In this document: in pieces, positions 8,236 to 14,661 of the stretch
How the letters are laid out: every line of letters starts with the position of its first letter
Position numbering within the stretch: position 1 is the first letter of the stretch
Origin: Zeaxanthinibacter sp. PT1
GTDB lineage: Bacteria > Bacteroidota > Bacteroidia > Flavobacteriales > Flavobacteriaceae
Assembly (NCBI RefSeq): GCF_028464225.1
Contig: NZ_JAQPCN010000001.1
Coordinates: forward strand, 496,001-560,000
Direction of reading: 5' to 3'
DNA: 64,000 bases
Position numbers and translations under genes: made by a program
Notes under the pieces: model-generated
The model's database searches: none
What the model was told of the DNA's origin: nothing
Seen by the model: only the letters and a program-made list of their open reading frames with translations

Positions 8236-8679
8236 CTATCTATTAACTTTCCATTGATAAGAATCGTCCTCAAAACACTCCTTTCCAAATACAGGGGCCT
8301 TAGCCTTCAATTCTTCAACCACCTGTTCCAATGCTTTAAAAACCGCCTTTCGATGCGGAGCTGAAACAAAAACAAAAAGGCAGATTTCCCCGGTCTTCAC
8401 TTTACCGATACTGTGATAAATATGAAGGCAGCTTAGTTCAAAATCTCGGAAAGCCGCTTCTTTGATCTCGTGAAATACCTGGTTGGCCATCTCTTCGTAA
8501 GCACTGTAATCTATGGCCGTAACGGTCTTCCCGTCAATCTCATCAGCTCTAACCTGCCCCAGGAAAATGTCATGCGCCCCGATCCCGGTCTTGCTCTGGT
8601 GTTTGGCAATAGATCCGGCGATAAACTCAGGGCTAATCGCTCCTTTTACAAAGACATTCTTTACGGTGGTCTTTTTCAT
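8236..8679 (-). CDS. moaE: Molybdopterin synthase large subunit
   Basis: MoaE forms the heterotetramer with MoaD that puts two sulfurs into cyclic pyranopterin monophosphate. The 147-aa protein has the family features GAHDIFLGQVRADEIDGK, IYHSIGKVKTGE, FVSAPHRKAVFKALEQVVE and the lysine-containing KAPVFGKECFEDD, followed by the terminal QWKVNR. The start is MKKTTVKNVFVKG. A short possible leader frame lies 34 bp upstream. It is first of the moaE-moaC pair, divergent from the HAD gene. Confidence 0.92.
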   Translation of the reverse strand: MKKTTVKNVFVKGAISPEFIAGSIAKHQSKTGIGAHDIFLGQVRADEIDGKTVTAIDYSAYEEMANQVFHEIKEAAFRDFELSCLHIYHSIGKVKTGEICLFVFVSAPHRKAVFKALEQVVEELKAKAPVFGKECFEDDSYQWKVNR

Positions 8680-8713
8680 TTCAGGATTGTTTCTTACGAA
8701 GGTAAAGAAGATT

Positions 8714-8791
8714 TTAGGTTTGCCCTATGGCTAGTTCCAGAAAACCGATAACACCCATAGTAATTAGGTTAATAAAACTTTTGATATTCAC
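8714..8791 (-). CDS. Possible 25-aa hydrophobic leader peptide before moaE
   Basis: A GTG-started frame of 26 codons reads MNIKSFINLITMGVIGFLEL and then AIGQT, ending 34 bp before moaE on the same strand. The middle is a single hydrophobic segment. No ribosome-binding site decides the start and no homologue can be named, so this could be chance. It is listed because a short hydrophobic peptide just ahead of a biosynthetic operon is a usual arrangement for a leader. Confidence 0.2.
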   Translation of the reverse strand: MNIKSFINLITMGVIGFLELAIGQT

Positions 8792-8838
8792 AGGCAAGCA
8801 AGAGGGACTACACTATATTAAAGACCTAAATATAACTT

Positions 8839-9507
8839 ATGAAAAAGCCGGAACTGATTGTTTTTGATGTCAATGAGACCCTCCTGGATCTTTCTGTGAT
8901 GAAGTCTGAAATAAATACCGCAGCAGGGGATCAAAACGCCTTTGATCAATGGTTTTCCCAATTGCTCCAATTTGCTATGGCAGAAAGTCTGAGTGGCAAT
9001 TATATAGATTTTGGCGAGGTTGGAAAGCACACCCTGGAAATGACCTTTACACGACTCGGGAAACAAATTTCGGAAACTGAAATAATTAATCTTCTAAGCA
9101 TGATTACATCCTTAGATCCACATAAAGAAGTTCCTGCAGCTCTTGAAAAATTAAAAGAAGCAGGCTATAGAATGGTAACCCTTACCAATGGCGGACTTCA
9201 AACCCATACACGACAGATGGCGCATTCCGGCCTGGAGCAATACTTTGATGCCCTATACAGTGTAGAAGCCGTCCGGAAATTTAAACCGCATCCGGAAACC
9301 TACAATTATGTCCTGGAAAAGGAAAAGTGCAAAGCTTCTGAAACTATGCTGATCGCAGCACATGCCTGGGATTTACTGGGAGCCCAGCGTGCAGGATATA
9401 AAACAGGATTTATCAAACGCCAGGGAAAAGTATGGTACCCGGGAGGGATACATCCGGATATGAGGGGAGAGTCACTGGAAATACTGGCGTACCAGTTAAC
9501 GACATAA
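8839..9507 (+). CDS. HAD hydrolase, haloacid-dehalogenase type II-like
   Basis: The 222-aa protein belongs to the L-2-haloacid dehalogenase branch of the HAD superfamily. Motif I is FDVNETLLD with nucleophile D10; the second motif position, Asp in phosphatases, is N12, which favours a dehalogenase-like rather than a phosphatase role. Motif II is LTNGG (T116-N117), motif III is the lysine in RKFKPHPETY (K147 or K149), and motif IV is AHAWDLLGAQRAGYKTGFI. The four-helix cap lies between residues 20 and 95. The physiological substrate is unknown. The stop is 3 bp before a hairpin shared with the tRNA-Gly gene. Confidence 0.88.
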   Translation: MKKPELIVFDVNETLLDLSVMKSEINTAAGDQNAFDQWFSQLLQFAMAESLSGNYIDFGEVGKHTLEMTFTRLGKQISETEIINLLSMITSLDPHKEVPAALEKLKEAGYRMVTLTNGGLQTHTRQMAHSGLEQYFDALYSVEAVRKFKPHPETYNYVLEKEKCKASETMLIAAHAWDLLGAQRAGYKTGFIKRQGKVWYPGGIHPDMRGESLEILAYQLTT

Positions 9508-9509
9508 AA

Positions 9510-9534
9510 AAAGCACAGCTTGGGGCTGTGCTTT
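9510..9534. terminator. Bidirectional hairpin terminator
   Basis: AAAGCACAGC and GCTGTGCTTT form a perfect 10-bp stem with a 5-nt loop. On the minus strand it is followed by a T-run and lies just past the tRNA-Gly 3' end, so it ends that transcript. On the plus strand it follows the HAD gene. Confidence 0.8.
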
Positions 9535-9535
9535 G

Positions 9536-9608
9536 AGCGGGAGACCGGGTTCGAACCGGCGACATTCAGCTTGGAAGGCTGACGCTCTACCAACTGAGCT
9601 ACTCCCGC
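9536..9608 (-). tRNA. tRNA-Gly (anticodon TCC)
   Basis: The reverse strand folds into a 73-nt cloverleaf: acceptor GCGGGAG/CTCCCGC, D-arm GCTC/GAGC, anticodon stem TCAGC/GCTGA around CTTCCAA (anticodon TCC), T-arm GCCGG/CCGGT with loop TTCGAAC, and discriminator T. The 3' CCA is not encoded. A terminator follows directly. The 131-bp tandem array lies upstream of its 5' end. Confidence 0.96.
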
Positions 9609-9785
9609 CTTTGGTTTGTTAACCGGGTGTAAAATTATTGAATCTTTTGAATGTGGCAAGGCTTTTTTGATGCATTTTTTTTAATTACACCTCTTTGAAA
9701 CTTCTTAGTTGCCGCTGAATAATCTAAGCCGCTTGGCCGAAGGTATTTAGCGTTCGGCAGCCTCCGCTGGTGGCATCTGAACTAT

Positions 9786-10905
9786 CTTGAATGATGCTCA
9801 TCCTGAAAATACAAAACACCGCTATTCCATAGCCGTATTTATTACCGCCGCCGGGACTGTTCGTAAATAACAACCTAACTCCGGGCAAGAGATAGCTGCG
9901 CTGTTCTTGAGAAAGGCTCAGTCTGAAAATACAAAATACCGGCTACGCTGTAGCCGGGTTTTATTACAGCCAGCCGGGGCATAATCAGTAAACCCAAAAT
10001 CCAGGAAAATGAAGTGGCAAGAGATAGCTCCGCTGTTCTTGACAAAGGCTCAGTCTGAAAATACAAAACACCGGCTACGCTGTAGCCGGGTTTTATTACA
10101 GCCAGCCGGGGCATAATCAGTAAACCCAAAATCCAGGAAAATGAAGTGGCAAGAGATAGCTCCACTGTTCTTGACAAAGGCTCAGTCTGAAAATACAAAA
10201 CACCGGCTACGCTGCAGCCGGGTTTTATTACAGCCAGCCGGGCTCAATCAGTAAACCCAAAATCCAGGAAAATGAAGTGGCAAGAGATAGCTCCGCTGTT
10301 CTTGACAAAGGCTCAGTCTGAAAATACAAAACACCGGCTACGCTTTAGCCGAGTTTTATTACAGCCAGCCGGGATTAATCAGTAAACCCAAATCCAGGAA
10401 AATGAAGTGGCAAGAGATAGCTCCGCTGTTCTTGACAAAGGCTCAGTCTGAAAATACAAAACACCGGCTACGCTGTAGCCGGGTTTTATTACAGCCAGCC
10501 GGGCCTAATCAGTAAAGCCAAAATCCAGGAAAATGAAGTGGCAAGAGATAGCTCCGCTGTTCTTGACAAAGGCTCAGTCTGAAAATACAAAACACCGGCT
10601 ACGCTGTAGCCGAGTTTTATTACAGCCAGCCGGGATTAATCAGTAAACCCAAATCCAGGAAAATGAAGTGGCAAGAGATAGCTCCGCTGTTCTTGACAAA
10701 GGCTCAGTCTGAAAATACAAAACACCGGCTACGCTGTAGCCGAGTTTTATTACAGCCAGCCGGGATTAATCAGTAAACCCAAATCCAGGAAAATGAAGTG
10801 GCAAGAGATAGCTCCGCTGTTCTTGACAAAGGCTCAGTCTGAAAATACAAAACACCAGCTATTCCATAGCCGTATTTATTACCGCCGCCGGGACTGATCA
10901 GTAAA
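9786..10905. repeat. Array of about nine ~131-bp tandem repeats between two tRNA genes
   Basis: The marker CTCAGTCTGAAAATAC recurs at 9917, 10049, 10181, 10312, 10442, 10573, 10703 and 10833, with a variant (CTCATCCTGAAAATAC) at 9797. Spacings are 120, 132, 132, 131, 130, 131, 130 and 130 bp. Inner units are nearly identical. Each unit has a hairpin CCGGCTAC-GCT-GTAGCCGG flanked by AAAACA and GTTTTATT, so it resembles an intrinsic terminator, then GCCAGCCGGG and ATCAGTAAACCCAAA. The units are not all multiples of three, so the single long frame crossing the first copies is a by-product. The first and last units share a different version (GCTATTCCATAGC, then ATTACCGCCGCCGGGACTG). No known family was recognised. 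Stretches 9609-9785 and 10906-10932 show nothing else. Confidence 0.9.
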
Positions 10906-10932
10906 CTGATCTCCCCGGCTCAGCGGTAATAA

Positions 10933-10963
10933 AAAACGCCTTTGCTGATCGCAAAGGCGTTTT
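10933..10963 (-). terminator. Terminator after tRNA-Arg
   Basis: AAAACGCCTTTGC and GCAAAGGCGTTTT make a 13-bp stem with loop TGATC, 11 bp past the tRNA-Arg 3' end. A T-run follows on the minus strand. Confidence 0.85.
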
Positions 10964-10974
10964 GTGTTTATCTG

Positions 10975-11046
10975 TAGCCTCGGCAAGAATCGAACTTGCA
11001 TCTAAAGTTTAGGAAACTTCTATTCTATCCATTGAACTACGAGGCC
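10975..11046 (-). tRNA. tRNA-Arg (anticodon CCT)
   Basis: The reverse strand folds as a 72-nt tRNA: acceptor GGCCTCG/CGAGGCT (one G-U pair at the end), D-stem GTTC/GAAT, anticodon stem GAAGT/ACTTT around TTCCTAA (anticodon CCT), T-arm GCAAG/CTTGC with loop TTCGATT, and discriminator A. CCA is not encoded. A strong terminator follows, and beyond it the 131-bp repeat array begins. Confidence 0.94.
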
Positions 11047-11122
11047 GCTAAAATGGGAGCACAAAAATAAGATTTTTTTCCAAGTGCAAAGTACTGTCCG
11101 GGATAATTTCTCTGCCACTTCC

Positions 11123-11659
11123 CTATTCGGGTTCAACTTCCACGATCAATTCGATTTCCACCGCGATGTTTCCGGGCAGTGAGCCCATCCCTACGGCTGC
11201 CCTGGCATGTTTCCCTTTTTCCCCGAAAACGGCAACCATCAGGTCAGAGAAGCCATTGATTACCGAGGAATGCTCGGTAAAATCAGGTTGGGCATTCACC
11301 ATCCCCAACACTTTCACAATGCGCTTCACTTTACTTAAATCCCCTAGTTCTGTTTTTAAAACCGACAATTGAGCAACACCTACCCTTTTTGCCGCTTCAT
11401 AGCCCTGCTCAATGGTTAGTTCTGCTCCTAGCTTGCCCCTGATCGTATTTCCCGCTTCATCCCTGGGACCCTTCCCGGCTAAGAACAGTAGGTTTCCCGT
11501 ACGTACCACATGCACAAAATTTGCGGCAGGGGTTCCCGGATCTGTTAAGTTGATTCCCATTTCCGCAATCCTGCTTTCAGGATCTGTTCCCGGCTGCCCA
11601 AATAGAGGGGAAATAATGCAGAGGAAGCAACAAATACACGAGAGTAGAAGATATCTCAT
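11123..11659 (-). CDS. Exported Rid (YjgF/YER057c/UK114) family protein
   Basis: The ATG at 11659 gives MRYLLLSCICCFLCIISPLF followed by GQ, a signal peptide, so this Rid-family member is periplasmic, unlike cytosolic RidA. The longer frame adds 18 unlikely residues in front. The mature part has Rid features: NLLFLAGKGPRDEAGN, QGYEAAKRVGVAQLSVLKTELGDLSKVKRIVKVLGMVN, and HARAAVGMGSLPGNIAVEIE, in which the arginine of RAAVG matches the residue that holds carboxylates in RidA. Cytosolic relatives hydrolyse reactive enamines/imines; the exported form's substrate is unknown. It is a single gene. Confidence 0.85.
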   Translation of the reverse strand: MRYLLLSCICCFLCIISPLFGQPGTDPESRIAEMGINLTDPGTPAANFVHVVRTGNLLFLAGKGPRDEAGNTIRGKLGAELTIEQGYEAAKRVGVAQLSVLKTELGDLSKVKRIVKVLGMVNAQPDFTEHSSVINGFSDLMVAVFGEKGKHARAAVGMGSLPGNIAVEIELIVEVEPE

Positions 11660-11915
11660 AATTCTAATATTTTTTATCAGGTCCAGCCAAGGTAAAACAG
11701 TTCTGCATACCAATCAAGACCACCCGTTAATTCGTCCAATATAAGGGTCTTATGGTGGGATGATTAAATAATTGCCAAATTATTTTTCGATCTGTCACAC
11801 CAATCATTTTATGCACTATATTCGCCCGCTTTTTTAAAATTCCGAGCACGAAAAATTCATTGACAAGTCAAGACTCCCCCATCGGGAATTTTTTATCCAT
11901 AATACTATTGATCTT

Positions 11916-12983
11916 ATGAAAAAAATACACAAAGGCTTTACCATGCCAAGCGCAGCCTATTCTGTGCCCCGCAAAGCTATTAAGCGCTACAAACCCATTG
12001 ATCGCCCACCACAGATCGGGGATGTACTCTATGGGGTTGTAGAGACTATAGGCCAACACAAATCACTGGAAAATAAAGAAGGTCGTATCCATACTATACA
12101 CCATGGCACCCATGCAATCTTTGTATTTGGAAACCGTTATGCCCCGGACTACTATGAGGGGGTAATACCTGTTGAAAGTGATTTTACCGAAGTAGATCTT
12201 CTTGCCCGTTCTGGCGTGGTAGGACAAGTACTATCCAAAAGTGGTATGGTGATCTCTCCTACCCGGATTAAACCTTTGGGATATGCCTGTGACAGTGAAG
12301 GGAAGGTGATCAACACCAAAGATTACAGCCTTATCAACCCTAAAGCCACCGAGAAAAAATCTCCCAGGGCCAAACTTATACTAAACATCGGCACTGCGAT
12401 GAATGCCGGGAAAAGCGCGGCGGCCACGGCTTGTGTCTATGCACTTTCTGTACATGACAAGGAGGTAAGAGCTTCTAAAGTAACCGGAACGGCAAGTCTT
12501 AAGGATATCCTTAGCATGAATGATGCAGGTGCTGCCCATTATTCAGATTTTACATTCCTGGGTTATCCTTCAACTTACCTCATCGAGGAAGAGGAAATCC
12601 TGGACATCTTCAATAAACTGGATCTTAAATACGCCAATAATAAAGACAACTATTGGGTAGTGGAATTTGCGGATGGTATTAATCAACGTGAAACGGCCAT
12701 GCTGTTACAATCTCCGGCTGTCAGGGAACGTATTCATAAACTGATCTTTTGTGCAGCCGATTCTTTCGGTGCCATCGGAGGACTACACGTCTTAAAAAAT
12801 AAGTTCAACCTTGTGCCGGACGCTATTTCCGGGGTGTGTTCCAGCTCTCCTTTGCACATCAGGGAATTGAGTGAATACACGGACATCCCGGTTTTTAACA
12901 GCCTGAATGTAGACCCTAAGGAATTGTTCGATATCTTATCTACCCCAAGGAAGAGAAACAAAAAACGACTGGCAGCAGTATGA
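11916..12983 (+). CDS. P-loop NTPase-like protein, DUF1611-related
   Basis: The 355-aa protein has an N-terminal β-rich domain (about 1-145, with GDVLYGVVETIGQH and HAIFVFGNRYAPDYYEG). A nucleotide-binding domain follows with Walker-A-like GTAMNAGKSAAAT near residue 160, then SKVTGTASLKDILSMNDAGA and FTFLGYPSTYL, and WVVEFADGINQRET as a possible Walker B region. This order resembles DUF1611 proteins, some of which act in D-glutamate acetylation, but I am not certain of the family. The stop overlaps the start of the isoaspartyl peptidase gene by 4 bp (ATGA), so the two are translationally coupled and probably act on related amino-acid or peptide substrates. An alternative start is Met10. Confidence 0.55.
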   Translation: MKKIHKGFTMPSAAYSVPRKAIKRYKPIDRPPQIGDVLYGVVETIGQHKSLENKEGRIHTIHHGTHAIFVFGNRYAPDYYEGVIPVESDFTEVDLLARSGVVGQVLSKSGMVISPTRIKPLGYACDSEGKVINTKDYSLINPKATEKKSPRAKLILNIGTAMNAGKSAAATACVYALSVHDKEVRASKVTGTASLKDILSMNDAGAAHYSDFTFLGYPSTYLIEEEEILDIFNKLDLKYANNKDNYWVVEFADGINQRETAMLLQSPAVRERIHKLIFCAADSFGAIGGLHVLKNKFNLVPDAISGVCSSSPLHIRELSEYTDIPVFNSLNVDPKELFDILSTPRKRNKKRLAAV

Positions 12984-13909
12984 AAAATTACGGAATAGCA
13001 ATTCATGGAGGAGCCGGTACCATTTCCAAGACCAATATGAGTAAATGGAAGGCCGAGGCTTATCGGCAGGTACTCAAAAGAGCTTATACCGTGGGGTACC
13101 TCACCTTGCACAAAGGAGGGTCTTCCCTGGATGCTGTGACCGAATCTGTTATTGTCATGGAAAACAGCCCCCTGTTCAACGCCGGCAGGGGCGCCGTTTT
13201 CACCCATGATGGAGAACATGAAATGGATGCTGCCATCATGGAAGGCAAAAAACTGAAAGCCGGGGGTGTAGCCGGGGTCAGCGGGATAAAAAATCCCATT
13301 CTTTTATCCAGGGCAGTCATGCAACACTCCAAGCATGTGATCATCAGCGGGGTACAAGCCCAGGAATTTGCAAGGGAGCACGGCTTAGAGTTTGCCCCAA
13401 AGGATTACTTCTACGACGAATACCGCTATAAACAATGGCAAAGGGTTGCTTCTAAAGACCAGGTTACCCTGGACCACGACGAAGAACTGAATAAAAAATT
13501 TGGTACGGTCGGAGCGGTGGCCCTGGATAAAAAAGGAAATCTTGCTGCTGCTACCTCAACAGGTGGGATGGTCAATAAAAAATACGGTCGTATTGGCGAC
13601 AGCGCCTTAGTGGGTATAGGAACCTATGCTAACAATAACAGTTGTGCAATTTCCTGTACCGGTCATGGTGAATATTTTATTCGGGCCGTAGTAAGTCACG
13701 AAGTTTCTGCACGAATGCTCTACAAGCACGAATCCCTTAAGGAAGCCTCGGAGCACGTGGTGATGCATGTGTTGCCAAAGATGGGCGGTAAAGGCGGACT
13801 TGTGGGTATTGATCAACAAGGTAACATAGTAATGCCATTCAACACCAAAGGCATGTACAGGGGATTCAGGAATTCCCGGAACGAGGAGTACGTCAATATC
13901 TTTAAATAA
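12980..13909 (+). CDS. Isoaspartyl peptidase / plant-type L-asparaginase (Ntn hydrolase)
   Basis: The 309-aa proenzyme belongs to the plant-type asparaginase family, which cleaves β-aspartyl peptides and asparagine. It should self-cleave before T176 in KKFGTVGAVALD, giving an α chain (1-175) and a β chain (176-309) with T176 as nucleophile. Further motifs are IHGGAGTIS, NSPLFNAGRGAVFTHDGEHE, MDAAIMEG and TSTGGMVNKKYGRIGDSALVG, then CTGHGEYF near the active site. No signal peptide is seen, so it is cytosolic. It shares an ATGA overlap with the P-loop protein before it, suggesting a joint job such as recycling isoaspartyl dipeptides or cyanophycin-like or modified peptides; the last is inference. 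Confidence 0.9.
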   Translation: MKNYGIAIHGGAGTISKTNMSKWKAEAYRQVLKRAYTVGYLTLHKGGSSLDAVTESVIVMENSPLFNAGRGAVFTHDGEHEMDAAIMEGKKLKAGGVAGVSGIKNPILLSRAVMQHSKHVIISGVQAQEFAREHGLEFAPKDYFYDEYRYKQWQRVASKDQVTLDHDEELNKKFGTVGAVALDKKGNLAAATSTGGMVNKKYGRIGDSALVGIGTYANNNSCAISCTGHGEYFIRAVVSHEVSARMLYKHESLKEASEHVVMHVLPKMGGKGGLVGIDQQGNIVMPFNTKGMYRGFRNSRNEEYVNIFK

Positions 13910-13925
13910 ATATGACCATATTACC

Positions 13926-14645
13926 TTAGGTGGGTATTCTACCGGAAAGCGCTGCCAAATATTGGTCTACATAGAGCGACATTTGCTTGGATTTGTATTG
14001 CGCTATATACCTGGGATGGTCAAATACAACCAATTCCCGGAATAGCTGTTCCTCTTTATTAATTTCGTGAAGGAACTTTGCGTTCTTCTTTCCGAGCACA
14101 AAACATTTTTCCCGGGATACACCCAGATCTATCATGGCCTTCAGATGCTCAATGACCGGAGTTCTAAGCGCATTGTATAAATCAGCAAAATCGTAATAAT
14201 TACAGTTTACCCAGTTGCCTTTTTTATTCTCGATCACAAATCCTAGTGGGTACATGGAGTTGATGAAAAACTTCTTATAGAACGCTACCGGGCCTCCATA
14301 TGCGCGAATCACTTCGTACACGAATACAGAGGAGGGCTCGTGCGAGTTAAAAGAGTCTATTTGTATCCCGCAATCCGAAGCCAGTCTTTTAGTATCGGTG
14401 AACGGAATCCCCGTAGCACCGGCGCCCAGCCTTCCAGGGTTTATCCCCAGGATGAGTTCCCTTTCTTCCGCGTCATTGTAGAATTTACGGTAGAACTTTC
14501 CTGCGATCTCTCGTATCTCGGGGTTTTCCTTGAAAGGATTCATCACCCTGATACCCCTTGGCAATGATACATCCGGGTCCAGTGAATTGTTATAACGGTT
14601 TACACCGTCGGCAAATGTCTGCATGCTCAATATGGCTTTGCCCAA
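13926..14645 (-). CDS. SMUG2-like uracil-DNA glycosylase family protein
   Basis: The 239-aa protein fits the SMUG2 branch of the uracil-DNA glycosylase superfamily, which removes uracil or oxidised pyrimidines from DNA. Motif 1 is LGINPGRLGAGATGIPFTDT (from residue 66), with N69 as the active-site residue. The C-terminal motif 2 is FDHPRYIAQY with H210. The middle has VFYEV-like SVFVYEVIRAYGG and NCNYYDFADL. The start may be the first Met or Met8 (MQTFADGV). It is last of a minus-strand group with a GH63-like enzyme (16-bp gap) and an SDR (4-bp gap), an unexpected neighbourhood for DNA repair. Confidence 0.85.
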   Translation of the reverse strand: MGKAILSMQTFADGVNRYNNSLDPDVSLPRGIRVMNPFKENPEIREIAGKFYRKFYNDAEERELILGINPGRLGAGATGIPFTDTKRLASDCGIQIDSFNSHEPSSVFVYEVIRAYGGPVAFYKKFFINSMYPLGFVIENKKGNWVNCNYYDFADLYNALRTPVIEHLKAMIDLGVSREKCFVLGKKNAKFLHEINKEEQLFRELVVFDHPRYIAQYKSKQMSLYVDQYLAALSGRIPT

Positions 14646-14661
14646 AAATACGGGTTTCGCA

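Noticed and set aside
9306-9659. 117-aa minus-strand frame containing AGVAQLVERQPSKLNVAGSN
   Set aside because: It is the translation of the tRNA-Gly gene and of the reverse strand of the HAD gene; a well-known artefact.
9875-10198. 107-aa minus-strand frame with a 44-aa internal repeat
   Set aside because: It comes from the 132-bp spacing of the first array units; later spacings of 130 and 131 bp break the frame, there is no family match, and no conserved start.
9786-10905. CRISPR array
   Set aside because: The repeats are ~131-bp tandem copies without unique spacers and no cas genes are near.
9786-10905. Retron or diversity-generating repeat
   Set aside because: No reverse transcriptase gene is present in the window.
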